A stretch of DNA of 64,000 nucleotides from Salaquimonas sp041736675 (GCA_041736675.1 JBGSTD010000058.1:62001-126000); one strand, 5' to 3'. Shown: positions 8,649-16,727, counted from the first letter of the stretch. The notes: generated by a model not told the origin, from the sequence alone. Numbers and translations are program-made.

Positions 8649-9944
8649 GTGCAGGAAAATATCACGCAACACCGCGAAAGCCTAGCCTTGCGCCTCGAAA
8701 CACTGATCCGAATCCGCTGGCTGGCAGTGGTTGGGCAGATCGTGGCTGTGTTGTTCGTCTATTTCCAGTTGGGCTATGACCTTCTTCTCATGCCTTGCCT
8801 TTTGATCATCGCGGCTTCGGCTTGGCTCAATGTTTTTCTGCGTTTCAGATATCCGGGCAATGTGCGATGGAGGGGGCAGTCCGTTACAGCGCTGCTTGCC
8901 TATGACATACTGCAGCTGTCGCTGCTTCTATATCTGACCGGTGGCATTCAAAATCCCTTTGCCATGCTGATTGCGGTTCCGGTGGTGGTATCAGCAGCGG
9001 CCCAAAAAATTCGCGAATCCGTACCCCTGCTTTTGCTGGCCTTGATGGCATCCGGCGTTCTGGTTTTCTGGCATCGCGCCTTGCCATGGTCTGAACCTGG
9101 CGCAATGGAACTGCCACTGGAATTAAAGCTCGGTATATGGGTCGCGATTGCTGCAACCATGGGATTTACAGCTGTTTATACTTACAGGGTTGCCAATGAA
9201 TCGCGCAAACTCGCCGATGCACTTGCCGCGACAGAGATGGTTTTGCAGCGCGAGCAGCACATGTCCAACCTTGACGGCCTTGCCACCGCCGCTGCCCACG
9301 AACTGGGTACGCCTCTTGCAACCATCACACTTGTTGCAAAAGAGCTGCTGCGTTCGGCCGAGAAGGGAAGTCCGCTTCATGAAGATGCCGAGCTTTTGAA
9401 AAGCCAGGCTGAGCGCTGCCGTGAGATTTTACGAAAAATATCAACACTTTCATCGGAAGAGGATGAAAATATCTCGACACTTTCCGTCGATGTGCTGATG
9501 GAAGAGGTGGCCGCACCCCATCGCGATCATGGCCGCCATCTAAACCTTAATCAAACCGGCCCGCATCCTGTTCCATCCATGCGCCGAAACGCAGCTGTGT
9601 TGTATGGATTTGGCAACCTTTTGGAGAATGCGGTTGATTTTTCACGCTATGCAGTCGACTTCAACTGTCAGTGGGACAATGACTGGATTACATTTGTAAT
9701 CAAGGATGACGGCCCCGGTTTTACCCTTGGTATTCTGGAAAAGATCGGCGAACCGTTCATCACCAGCCGAAGTGGCAAGAACGTTGTGTCGGGTGGTGGC
9801 TTGGGGCTTGGACTTTTTATCGGCAAGACCTTGTTGGAGCGCACTGGCGCAACACTCGAGTTCTCAAACTACCAGATGGGCGGCAAGACTGGCGCCGAAG
9901 TGAAAATAAGCTGGAAAAGGGAAGATTTTGAGAAAAGGCAGTAA
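8649..9944 (+). CDS. regB: Redox sensor histidine kinase RegB/PrrB/ActS
   Basis: Membrane sensor kinase of the global RegB-RegA redox system, which in alphaproteobacteria controls respiration, carbon and nitrogen fixation and oxidases. The N-terminal half (to about residue 178) has six hydrophobic segments with the quinone-sensing motif GGIQNPF (98-104). The H-box is AAHELGTPLATI with phospho-acceptor H217. The redox-active cysteine of the family is present as C257 in ERCREILRK. ATP-binding boxes follow: NLLENAVDFS (N), DDGPGF (G1) and GGGLGLGLFIGKTL (G2). The start is a GTG six bases after hrpB's stop. All signature residues for both quinone and thiol sensing are intact. Its partner regA lies 95 bases downstream. 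Confidence 0.94.
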   Translation: MQENITQHRESLALRLETLIRIRWLAVVGQIVAVLFVYFQLGYDLLLMPCLLIIAASAWLNVFLRFRYPGNVRWRGQSVTALLAYDILQLSLLLYLTGGIQNPFAMLIAVPVVVSAAAQKIRESVPLLLLALMASGVLVFWHRALPWSEPGAMELPLELKLGIWVAIAATMGFTAVYTYRVANESRKLADALAATEMVLQREQHMSNLDGLATAAAHELGTPLATITLVAKELLRSAEKGSPLHEDAELLKSQAERCREILRKISTLSSEEDENISTLSVDVLMEEVAAPHRDHGRHLNLNQTGPHPVPSMRRNAAVLYGFGNLLENAVDFSRYAVDFNCQWDNDWITFVIKDDGPGFTLGILEKIGEPFITSRSGKNVVSGGGLGLGLFIGKTLLERTGATLEFSNYQMGGKTGAEVKISWKREDFEKRQ

Positions 9945-10005
9945 GAGGCTCGCCGAAATTTATTCACATGCGTGTTTACCTGCCATGATGTTGTATTTTT
10001 GTTCT

Positions 10006-10033
10006 TTGCCAAATTGGTAACTGGCGCTATGTA
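10006..10033 (+). promoter_or_regulatory. Candidate sigma-70-type promoter placed for a leaderless regA mRNA
   Basis: TTGCCA (10006-10011) and TATGTA (10028-10033) are separated by 16 bases. Transcription would begin about seven bases after the -10 box, which is the A of the regA ATG at 10040. No ribosome-binding sequence precedes that ATG. This is inferred from spacing alone. Confidence 0.35.
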
Positions 10034-10039
10034 GTAATC

Positions 10040-10606
10040 ATGATCACTAATGAACAGACAGAAATTTCAATCGAGTTGCCTGAAAACCGGCGTCTATTGC
10101 TTGTTGATGATGACAAGCCTTTTTTGACCCGTCTGGGCCGTGCCATGGAAAGCCGGGGTTTCGAAGTCCAGACGTCTGAAACGATTGCCGATGCCCAAAG
10201 TAAGGTAAAAATCTCGCCGCCAGATTTTGCGGTTGTTGACATGCGATTGGGCGATGGCAATGGATTGGATGTGATTGCGGCCATCCACAAGGTCAATCCC
10301 GATTGCAAGGCGATCATTCTCACCGGATATGGCAATATCGCTACCGCAGTTACTGCTGTGAAAATGGGAGCGATTGACTATCTTTCAAAGCCTGCCGATG
10401 CTGATGAGGTGTTTGCGGCCCTGATGCGGATGCCGCATGAAAAGGCCGAGCCACCGGAAAATCCGATGTCTGCGGACCGGGTGCGCTGGGAGCATATTCT
10501 GAGGGTCTATGAACTGTGCGACCGCAATGTCTCCGAGACAGCGCGCCGCCTGAACATGCACCGCCGCACCTTGCAGCGGATCTTGGCCAAACGCGCTCCG
10601 CGTTGA
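10040..10606 (+). CDS. regA: Redox response regulator RegA/PrrA/ActR
   Basis: DNA-binding response regulator phosphorylated by RegB. The 188-residue protein has a receiver domain with the acidic pocket DDD (23-25), phospho-acceptor D67 in VVDMRLGDGNGLD, the T/K pair ILTGYG and SKPADADE, a proline-containing linker, and a Fis-type helix-turn-helix at the C-terminus (RVYELCDRNVSETARRLNMH and RRTLQRILAKRAPR). This C-terminal end is almost invariant in the RegA family, so the call is firm. The ATG lacks a visible ribosome site, and a promoter-like sequence is positioned so that the message could be leaderless. Plausible local targets are the cbb3, haem and sox genes, but no RegA site can be named from sequence because the consensus is loose. 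Confidence 0.95.
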   Translation: MITNEQTEISIELPENRRLLLVDDDKPFLTRLGRAMESRGFEVQTSETIADAQSKVKISPPDFAVVDMRLGDGNGLDVIAAIHKVNPDCKAIILTGYGNIATAVTAVKMGAIDYLSKPADADEVFAALMRMPHEKAEPPENPMSADRVRWEHILRVYELCDRNVSETARRLNMHRRTLQRILAKRAPR

Positions 10607-10675
10607 TATGATATGCACACCCTGCGTTAAATTGAAATCTGCGCTCCGCGCTGGAGTGCTATAGCTCTGGTTGGT
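10607..10675. terminator. Convergent regA/mmcB spacer with a weak hairpin
   Basis: GCGCTCC (10641-10647) can pair with GGAGTGC (10653-10659) across a GCGCT loop, allowing one G-U pair. There is no T-run on either side, so if it ends transcription it does so weakly. The spacer holds nothing else recognisable. Confidence 0.3.
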
Positions 10676-11245
10676 CTAAAGATCATTGGTTTCATCCGGA
10701 TCAATTGGAAGATCAATACCATTGGACAACGCGAAGTCTGCGGCACGGTTGAAGCGCATCGTTGCCAAACGGGCGAAACGCAAGGTCAACGCCTTGCGAC
10801 TTGCAGGAGCCAGCGTATCGACAATCGCTTCCCGCAATTCTTCGGCGCCATAGCCATCCGCGATAAAAAGGCCCTCTGCTTCTGGAAATATTTCCGCTGG
10901 AACCGCCGGAGAGGTTGCAAAGAAGAACTTGTCACAAAACCCGCGATATTCCGGCCATTTTCTGTCCACCCTGAAGTCCTCGATGGATGACTTTATTTCG
11001 ATCAGCGTAAACTGACCCTTGCGGTCAAGCGTCAGCAGGTCAGCACGCCTTCCATTGGACAGGGGAAACTCCGGCAGCACCACATGGCCCAACCTTGAGA
11101 AATGGCGAAACATGCCTCTTTGAATCAGAAGCGCATTTTCCGATTGCCGACCGTCGATCAGCGGATTTTGTTGTCCTATCTTGATGACCGGCACGATTGT
11201 CTCCTGTAGGCGCATGGATTGGACCATGGATTTAAGTATATTCAT
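10676..11245 (-). CDS. mmcB: MmcB-family DNA repair protein
   Basis: Alphaproteobacterial protein of the MmcB family (PD-(D/E)XK nuclease-like), linked to resistance to mitomycin C and to the damage response. The core reads NGRRADLLTLDRKGQFTLIE and IKSSIEDFRVDRKWPEYRGF, with the nuclease-like acidic D and E-x-K residues (D in RADLL, E and K in IEIKSS). Several in-frame starts exist: TTG at 11263 and ATGs at 11245, 11227 and 11215. None has a good ribosome site; 11245 is a compromise. The neighbour regA is convergent, matching synteny known from rhizobia. No LexA-type GAAC/GTTC box is visible upstream, but an 18-base perfect palindrome lies at 11273-11290. Confidence 0.82.
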   Translation of the reverse strand: MNILKSMVQSMRLQETIVPVIKIGQQNPLIDGRQSENALLIQRGMFRHFSRLGHVVLPEFPLSNGRRADLLTLDRKGQFTLIEIKSSIEDFRVDRKWPEYRGFCDKFFFATSPAVPAEIFPEAEGLFIADGYGAEELREAIVDTLAPASRKALTLRFARLATMRFNRAADFALSNGIDLPIDPDETNDL

Positions 11246-11272
11246 ATTAATGGCTTGATGCAAAAAATCCGA

Positions 11273-11290
11273 AGGTAAAGACCTTTACCT
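11273..11290. promoter_or_regulatory. 18-base perfect palindrome between mmcB and the L,D-transpeptidase gene
   Basis: AGGTAAAGACCTTTACCT has two eight-base arms around a two-base centre. It sits in the divergent spacer, 27 bases before the chosen mmcB start, and is too compact to act as a hairpin terminator. It looks like a dimeric repressor operator. The regulator is unknown. Confidence 0.45.
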
Positions 11291-11460
11291 GTCCTGGTTT
11301 GTGTTGAATTGGCAACAGCGTCGGCTTGTCGATGATATATCACAAGATTTTGATTGCGGTTCTGCCAGCGGCTCAAGTATGGAGGTAGGTAATGATTTCG
11401 GAAAAGTGTAGAGGGCATTGCGCCAAGGTAGCCGAAGTTGAACCAATCAGGATACCACAT

Positions 11461-12165
11461 ATGAAAAACAAGCTACATTTTGTCAGCGCAGCATTATTGT
11501 CTGCACTCGTATTGGGCGGCTGCACGTATACCGGCCCCAAATTCAAATCGGGCCTTGCTGCCAACATACCGAAGTTCAACTTTTCCAGACCGGTTTTTAC
11601 GGCGGATCCGACTGCTGAATTCATCCGTGATTATGGTGCGCGCCAGGACGGTGAATTTGCACTTCCGGCCATTCCGGTTGACAAGATCGACAAACAGTTT
11701 TTGCGCCAGCGCGTCAACTACGTGACCAGAGAGAAACCCGGCACAATCGTGGTCGATGTTTCCAAGCGGTTCTTGTATCTGGTGGAACCTGAAGGCAAGG
11801 CGATCCGCTACGGCGTCGGAGTCGGCAAACAGGGTTTTGAATGGCAGGGTGATGCTTATGTCGGCTGGAAACAGCAATGGCCAAAATGGACGCCACCGGA
11901 TGAAATGATTGGTCGCAGGCCTGAACTGGTAAAATACAGCGCCGATAATGGTGGCATGGCTCCCGGCCTCGACAATCCCCTTGGAGCGCGTGCGCTTTAT
12001 CTGTTTCAGGATGGCAAGGATACCTTGTACCGCTTGCACGGAACACCCGAATGGGCTTCGATTGGCACAGCGGCATCTTCTGGCTGCATCCGTCTCATCA
12101 ACCAGGATATCGTTGATTTGTACTCAAGGGTAAACGGCCGCCCTAAAGTGGTTGTAAAACAGTAG
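11461..12165 (+). CDS. L,D-transpeptidase (ErfK/YbiS/YcfS type) lipoprotein
   Basis: Periplasmic enzyme that makes 3-3 peptidoglycan cross-links or attaches proteins to peptidoglycan through an active-site cysteine. The ATG at 11461 opens a lipoprotein signal peptide with lipobox LGGC, so the protein is probably cleaved by LspA and anchored by a diacylglyceryl cysteine. The YkuD domain fills the C-terminal two thirds and has the catalytic pattern HGTPEWASIG then SSGCIRLINQDI (His, Ser-x-Gly-Cys-x-Arg). The 234-residue length is typical of the many single-domain paralogues in Rhizobiales, so no individual symbol is justified. A strong terminator follows. Confidence 0.9.
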   Translation: MKNKLHFVSAALLSALVLGGCTYTGPKFKSGLAANIPKFNFSRPVFTADPTAEFIRDYGARQDGEFALPAIPVDKIDKQFLRQRVNYVTREKPGTIVVDVSKRFLYLVEPEGKAIRYGVGVGKQGFEWQGDAYVGWKQQWPKWTPPDEMIGRRPELVKYSADNGGMAPGLDNPLGARALYLFQDGKDTLYRLHGTPEWASIGTAASSGCIRLINQDIVDLYSRVNGRPKVVVKQ

Positions 12166-12187
12166 TAAGATACCCCATCCGAAAATG

Positions 12188-12216
12188 AAAAAACCCGCTG
12201 TTCGAGCGGGTTTTTT
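12188..12216. terminator. Strong bidirectional intrinsic terminator
   Basis: A perfect 12-base stem, AAAAAACCCGCT (12188-12199) with AGCGGGTTTTTT (12205-12216), closes a GTTCG loop. The A-run and T-run make it work on both strands, as expected between the convergent L,D-transpeptidase and malate synthase genes. Confidence 0.93.
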
Positions 12217-12248
12217 ATTGAGTCAATCAAGCACATTTAAAAAGTTGG

Positions 12249-14429
12249 TCAGCTGCCTTTCAGCTCGCGTCGGCGGCGATGCAACACCGGCTCGGTATAC
12301 CCTGACGGCTGTTCGCGCCCAAGCAGGACCAGATCGCAAGCGGCAGCAAACGCAATTGACTTGTCAAAGTCCGGGGCCATGTCCTTGTAGGCAGGGTCTC
12401 CCTTGTTTTGCTTGTCGACAACTTTTGCCATCCGTTTCAACGATGCCATGATATCGGCCTTCGAGCATACGCCGTGATGCATCCAGTTGGCCATGTGCTG
12501 GGATGAGATACGCAAGGTTGCGCGGTCTTCCATCAGGCCGATATTGTGGATATCGGGAACCTTCGAGCAACCGACCCCCTGGTCGACCCAGCGCACAACA
12601 TAGCCCAGAATGCCCTGGGAATTGTTGTCCAGCTCCTGTTTTATTGCCGCCTTGTCCCAGTTTGGACGTGTTGCGACAGGGATTGACAGTATATCCTCGA
12701 CCTTGGCCTTCTTGCGTTTGGCAAGTGTTTTTTGAACCTCTGCCACCTTCACCTCGTGGTAGTGGGTAGCATGCAAAGTTGCTGCTGTCGGTGACGGCAC
12801 CCAGGCAGTATTGGCACCGGCCTTGGGATGACCAATCTTGGCTTTCAGCATGTCTGCCATCATGTCGGGAGCTGCCCACATGCCCTTGCCAATCTGTGCC
12901 CGCCCTGCAAGGCCGCAGGCCAGACCCACATCAACATTGTTGTTTTCATAGGCGGCAATCCAGGTTGAGGCTTTCATGTCGCCTTTGCGAATCATGGGTC
13001 CGGCATTCATGGAAGTATGGATTTCGTCCCCTGTGCGATCAAGAAACCCTGTATTGATGAAGACGACCCTCGATTTGGCGGCGCGGATACACTCTTTCAA
13101 ATTGATGGTCGTACGACGCTCCTCATCCATGATGCCCATTTTAATGGTATTGCGTTTCATGCCGAGAATGTCTTCAACGCGTCCAAACAGGGTGTTGGCA
13201 AACGCAACCTCCTCGGGTCCGTGCATTTTCGGTTTAACAATATAGAATGAACCTTTGCGGGAATTCATGAAGCGGCCCTTTGGCCCAATATCATGCAGCG
13301 CACAAAGCCCCGTCATGGCGGCATCCATAATGCCTTCAGGAATTTCCTTGCCATCCTTGGTCAGGATCGCAGGATTGGTCATAAGATGACCGACATTGCG
13401 GACAAACATCAGCGCGCGGCCGGGCAGGCTGGCTTCTTTGCCGCCCGGTTTCTTGTACACCTTGTCAGCGTTGAGCAGGCGGGTAACGGTCTTGCCGCCT
13501 TTTTCAAAACTGTCCGACAGGGTGCCTTTCATCAGGCCGAGCCAGTTGCGATAAACAACGATCTTGTCTTCCGCATCGACAGCAGCGATCGAATCTTCAC
13601 AGTCCATGATCGCAGAAATCGCCGACTCAAGGATAATGTCGGAAACATTGGCTTTGTCGGTTGAGCCAATCGGGTGGTTGGCGTTGATCACGATCTCGAT
13701 ATGCAGGTCATTGTCAACCAGAATGACAGAGTCGGGATTTGAGGCATCACCGGTGTAGCCGGCAAACTTCTTCGGATCGACAAGGGTCGTTGAAGACTTG
13801 GCAAGTTCGCATACCAGCTTGCCGCCTTTGACGGAGTATTTCTTCACCTGCGAATGCTTGGCGTCTTTCAGCGGAACAGCCTGATCAAGGAATTTGCGGC
13901 CCCAGGCGACAACTTTTTTTCCGCGCTCCGGATTATATCCCTTGCCTCTTTCGATACCCTTGGTTTCAGGGATGGCATCCGTTCCGTAAAGAGCGTCATA
14001 TAGTGAACCCCATCGTGCATTGGCAGCGTTGAGGGCATACCTCGCATTCATGACCGGAACCACCAACTGCGGTCCGGCAATGGTTGCCAGTTCATCGTCC
14101 ACTTTGGTTGTCGATACGCTGAAGGCAGGACCTTCAGGTACCAGATAGCCGATTTTCTTCAAAAAAGCCTTGTAGGCTTTCATGTCATTGTATTTACCGG
14201 GGTTATCCAGATACCACTGGTCAATCAGGGTTTGCAGATGGTCACGTTTTGCAAGCAGCTCCGCGTTTTTCCCGGCCAGATCGTCAACGATCTTGCCAAA
14301 CCCGGTCCAGAAATCCTTTTCCTTGACGCCAGTGCCCGCAAGAGCCTCCTTGTTGACAAAGTTGTAAAGGGCTTCATCAACCTGCAAGCCACCAACATTT
14401 ACCCGCTTGTCTGATTTTTTGGCGTTCAT
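12249..14429 (-). CDS. glcB: Malate synthase G
   Basis: Condenses glyoxylate with acetyl-CoA to malate, for growth on acetate, glycolate or C2-yielding compounds. The 726 residues match the monomeric G isoform. Recognisable segments include DCEDSIAAVDAEDKI (Mg-binding acidic residues), MGIMDEERRTTINLKECI with the glyoxylate-binding arginine region, VFINTGFLDRTGDEIHTSMN, GVGCSKVPDIHNIGLMEDRA with the catalytic aspartate (MEDRATLRIS), and the C-terminal helical plug ending GREQPSGYTEPVLHRRRR. The start is an ATG preceded by CGGAGGAAAAA, an excellent ribosome site. Isocitrate lyase and glycolate oxidase genes are not in the window. An inverted repeat lies about 70 bases upstream (14501-14520). 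Confidence 0.96.
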   Translation of the reverse strand: MNAKKSDKRVNVGGLQVDEALYNFVNKEALAGTGVKEKDFWTGFGKIVDDLAGKNAELLAKRDHLQTLIDQWYLDNPGKYNDMKAYKAFLKKIGYLVPEGPAFSVSTTKVDDELATIAGPQLVVPVMNARYALNAANARWGSLYDALYGTDAIPETKGIERGKGYNPERGKKVVAWGRKFLDQAVPLKDAKHSQVKKYSVKGGKLVCELAKSSTTLVDPKKFAGYTGDASNPDSVILVDNDLHIEIVINANHPIGSTDKANVSDIILESAISAIMDCEDSIAAVDAEDKIVVYRNWLGLMKGTLSDSFEKGGKTVTRLLNADKVYKKPGGKEASLPGRALMFVRNVGHLMTNPAILTKDGKEIPEGIMDAAMTGLCALHDIGPKGRFMNSRKGSFYIVKPKMHGPEEVAFANTLFGRVEDILGMKRNTIKMGIMDEERRTTINLKECIRAAKSRVVFINTGFLDRTGDEIHTSMNAGPMIRKGDMKASTWIAAYENNNVDVGLACGLAGRAQIGKGMWAAPDMMADMLKAKIGHPKAGANTAWVPSPTAATLHATHYHEVKVAEVQKTLAKRKKAKVEDILSIPVATRPNWDKAAIKQELDNNSQGILGYVVRWVDQGVGCSKVPDIHNIGLMEDRATLRISSQHMANWMHHGVCSKADIMASLKRMAKVVDKQNKGDPAYKDMAPDFDKSIAFAAACDLVLLGREQPSGYTEPVLHRRRRELKGS

Positions 14430-14500
14430 TTTTCCTCCGGAAACATTTTAGGGATCATCCCGGGCGAAATTCCGGGGCTGTGACGGTTATCAGGAGTCTT

Positions 14501-14520
14501 ATTAGCCATAGATTGCTAAT
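14501..14520. promoter_or_regulatory. Inverted repeat upstream of glcB
   Basis: ATTAGC (14501-14506) and GCTAAT (14515-14520) flank eight bases. The element lies about 72 bases upstream of the glcB start on the minus strand, within promoter range. It may be an operator for a glyoxylate-pathway regulator; none is encoded nearby. Confidence 0.35.
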
Positions 14521-14620
14521 TTGTCATCCCCGCAAAAAGTAGGCTGATGACTGCCAATATCTTCAGGTTCACAGCCACAAGTCCAATAGTCCCGAATAAG
14601 ACAAAGCCACATTGAATGCA

Positions 14621-14649
14621 CTTGAACCTTGTGCGGGGAATGACCATAT
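14621..14649 (+). promoter_or_regulatory. Heat-shock (sigma-32-like) promoter for hsp20
   Basis: CTTGAAC (14621-14627), a 14-base spacer and GACCATAT (14642-14649) fit the heat-shock pattern CTTGAAN-(14)-CCCCATNT at 7 of 7 and 6 of 8 positions. It lies about 85 bases before the hsp20 ATG. Confidence 0.5.
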
Positions 14650-14731
14650 TCAATCCTGTAGTGCCTTATCGGGCTGCGAAAGGATCGCCGGATGGCCAGT
14701 GTTGTTCACGGCCGGGATCAAGGAAAACGAA

Positions 14732-15154
14732 ATGACACGTATTACAACCCTGACAAGTCCATTGCTGCTTGGTTTTGAAGAAGTCGAGCGGATGGTAGAA
14801 AAGATCACCAGAACCAGTGGTGATGGCTATCCACCTTACAATATAGAGAAAATCGGCAGCAAATCGGTACTTAAACTGCGTATTACGCTTGCTGTTGCCG
14901 GATTTACAGAGGAGGAGCTTGACGTCTCCATCGAAAACAACCAGTTGACGATCCAGGGCCGCCAGACCACTGATCCCGAACGCGAGTTCCTGCATCGCGG
15001 TATCGCCGCCCGCCAGTTCCAGAAAAATTTCATCCTTGCCTCGGGCATAGAGATCGAAGGTGCAGAACTGAAGAACGGGCTGCTTTCAATTGACCTCGTG
15101 CGCCCGGAACCGGTTTCCAAAGCCAGGCAAATCAAAATCAATAGTGTGGAGTAA
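14732..15154 (+). CDS. Small heat-shock protein, Hsp20/IbpA family
   Basis: ATP-independent holdase chaperone of about 140 residues. The alpha-crystallin domain covers roughly residues 35-130, with PPYNIEKIGSKSVLKLRITL, the beta-strand segment FTEEELDVSIENNQLTIQG, and the closing GAELKNGLLSIDLVRPEP (the conserved A-x-x-x-N-G-L motif). The ATG at 14732 is chosen over upstream in-frame starts because AAGGA precedes it by eight bases and the homologous N-terminus begins with TRITTLTSPLLLGFEEVERM. A heat-shock-like promoter lies upstream. It is followed two bases later by a DUF1150 gene, a pairing common in Rhizobiales. Confidence 0.92.
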   Translation: MTRITTLTSPLLLGFEEVERMVEKITRTSGDGYPPYNIEKIGSKSVLKLRITLAVAGFTEEELDVSIENNQLTIQGRQTTDPEREFLHRGIAARQFQKNFILASGIEIEGAELKNGLLSIDLVRPEPVSKARQIKINSVE

Positions 15155-15156
15155 AG

Positions 15157-15423
15157 ATGATGATCAAGTCTTCAGAAAAGCCGGTTGTGAAAACATTTTT
15201 CGACTTCGACAGGAAAGAGTTTCTTTCTCTGGGTGAGGGCCAGATCGGCTATGTAAGGTTGCTCGACGACAAGGATATGGAGAGGTTTTCTGACCAAGTG
15301 TCTTTCTCCAAGGCATGGGGCGTCTATTCGGCCTCAGGAGAAACCCTTGCTATCTGTGACAGCCCTGCTGCAGCATGGTCGTTCTTTGCCGATCATGAAT
15401 TGCTTCCGGTAAGTCTTCACTGA
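15157..15423 (+). CDS. DUF1150 family protein
   Basis: Small protein of 88 residues with the DUF1150 pattern: an N-terminal basic stretch, GQIGYVRLLDDKDMERF, and a C-terminal part reading WGVYSASGETLAICDSPAAA. No function is established. In Rhizobiales such genes sit directly after a small heat-shock gene, and here the spacer is two bases with an in-frame ATG-ATG start, so the two are almost certainly co-expressed. A role in the heat or envelope stress response is inferred from this pairing alone. Confidence 0.85.
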   Translation: MMIKSSEKPVVKTFFDFDRKEFLSLGEGQIGYVRLLDDKDMERFSDQVSFSKAWGVYSASGETLAICDSPAAAWSFFADHELLPVSLH

Positions 15424-15478
15424 TCCAGTCGATCGCCGCTAAGTTTCCGTTTTGCCGCGCTTGGAAAGGCTGGATTGG

Positions 15479-15943
15479 TCAGGCTGCGTAAGGGGTTTGG
15501 GCCAGTGACAGCAGATGGTGAATATCAGCTCGATCATGCGAATTGCGCAGTTTTTCCAGCATTTCCGGTTCACGGAGCACTCTGGCAATTCTTGCCAGGG
15601 CTTTCAAATGATCAGCTCCGGCAGCTTCCGGAGCTAAAAGCAGGAAAACGATGTCGACCGGCTGGTCGTCTAGAGAATCAAAATCCACAGGCTTTTCCAA
15701 AAACGCGACCAGACCGGTAATTTCCTTGAGATCCGCCATTTTACCATGGGGAATGGCAATACCGTTGCCAATCCCCGTAGATCCAAGCTTTTCACGGTCA
15801 AGTAGCGTATTGAAAATTTCCCGCTCGTTAAGTCCTGTCTTTGCCGCCGCCGCTTCGGCCAGGTCCTGAAGGACCTGCTTTTTGCAGTCGGCCTTGAACG
15901 AAACACTGATGTCTTCAGGGCTGATTAGATCTGTAAGATCCAT
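15479..15943 (-). CDS. ptsN: PTS EIIA-Ntr nitrogen/carbon regulatory phosphocarrier
   Basis: Phosphocarrier of the nitrogen PTS (PtsP-PtsO-PtsN), which regulates rather than transports; in related bacteria it influences potassium uptake, nitrogen metabolism and the stringent response. The 154-residue protein has the EIIA type 2 fold with the phosphorylated histidine in GNGIAIPHGKM, preceded by LLDREKLGSTGIG, and the conserved DIVFLLLAPEAAGADHLKALA. It is the last gene of the minus-strand block lptC-lptA-lptB-rpoN-hpf-ptsN. The same rpoN-hpf-ptsN order is found across Proteobacteria, which makes the assignment very safe. Confidence 0.95.
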   Translation of the reverse strand: MDLTDLISPEDISVSFKADCKKQVLQDLAEAAAAKTGLNEREIFNTLLDREKLGSTGIGNGIAIPHGKMADLKEITGLVAFLEKPVDFDSLDDQPVDIVFLLLAPEAAGADHLKALARIARVLREPEMLEKLRNSHDRADIHHLLSLAQTPYAA

Positions 15944-16004
15944 TTAGAAATTCCTGTGAGCTGATTCATACAACATTGAGCGGCAACATTGACCGTGCAT
16001 ATAC

Positions 16005-16571
16005 CTATCGACCTCGTGATGGGTCAACCCACCCGATGTTCCCGTCGCTGCGGCGGTATACGACATTGATCTCGTCATTGGCAGCATTTTTGAACACCAC
16101 GACGGAATGATCGGTCAAATCCAGTTGCACAACTGCCTGAGCTACCGTTTGTGTATTAACGGTGGTGGTGGATTCTGCGATTACCAGTGGACTGTAGTCC
16201 ACCGGCACTTCTTCTTCAGCATCAGGCAGTTCCACTACCGAGTAAAACGCCTGAGCGGCTTTTTGGTTGCCATTGCTGTGATGGTCTTTCAGTCGGCGTT
16301 TATAGCGGCGTAACCGCTTTTCAATCTTTTCAGCAGCTTCTTCAAAGCTTGAAGTTGGGTCAGCTGTCTTCGCCTTGGCCTGCAACGCAATTCCGCTGTT
16401 GAGATGAACCTGGCAATCACACTCATACCACGTCCCGAGCTTTTCGATGGTAACCTGTCCGGAGTAGCCGTTGGTAAAATACTTCGTGACGGCATCTTCT
16501 ACGCGCTCGGTGATTCGATTCGTAAGCGCATCACCAACATTCATGTGTTTTCCCGAAACAATAAGGCTCAT
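16005..16571 (-). CDS. hpf: Ribosome hibernation promoting factor, long form
   Basis: Binds the 30S decoding region during starvation; the long form dimerises 70S ribosomes into inactive 100S particles. The 188 residues comprise an N-terminal S30AE/YfiA domain (VSGKHMNVGDALTNRITERV to the basic KRLRRYKRRLKDHH), a variable linker, and the C-terminal dimerisation domain (VAQAVVQLDLTDHSVVVFKN with NVVYRRSDGNIGWVDP). Presence of the C-terminal domain distinguishes it from short HPF of gammaproteobacteria. It lies between rpoN and ptsN in the conserved order. Confidence 0.95.
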   Translation of the reverse strand: MSLIVSGKHMNVGDALTNRITERVEDAVTKYFTNGYSGQVTIEKLGTWYECDCQVHLNSGIALQAKAKTADPTSSFEEAAEKIEKRLRRYKRRLKDHHSNGNQKAAQAFYSVVELPDAEEEVPVDYSPLVIAESTTTVNTQTVAQAVVQLDLTDHSVVVFKNAANDEINVVYRRSDGNIGWVDPSRGR

Positions 16572-16727
16572 AACACTCCTTTGCCCTTGCAGGCCTGCTG
16601 ATTGACGTCTGGCGAACTTTGATTGCCGTTGCCAGTACCTGTCATACTAACGTCAAAAAACTTTTGAGGAAATCATAAAGATAAAACTTTTTTTTCGCCT
16701 TGACGCGTCGATGAAAACTTTAGCAAA

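Larger units (their letters stand above)
14430..14731. other. Divergent intergenic region between glcB and hsp20
   Basis: About 300 bases without a gene. It holds an inverted repeat at 14501-14520 on the glcB side and a sigma-32-like promoter at 14621-14649 on the hsp20 side. I looked for a glycine riboswitch before glcB and for a ROSE-type thermometer before hsp20 and recognised neither. Confidence 0.7.

Noticed and set aside
10593..10650. GCGCTCCGCG occurring twice, at the end of regA and 48 bases later
   Set aside because: Short GC-rich word; the first copy is coding and the second belongs to the small hairpin. Chance is the simpler explanation.
14430..14530. Possible glycine riboswitch before glcB
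   Set aside because: The paired glycine-aptamer core sequences are not present on the minus strand; what is there is a simple inverted repeat.
14650..14731. Possible ROSE RNA thermometer before hsp20
   Set aside because: The conserved pairing element opposite the ribosome site is not recognisable; a sigma-32-like promoter explains heat induction.
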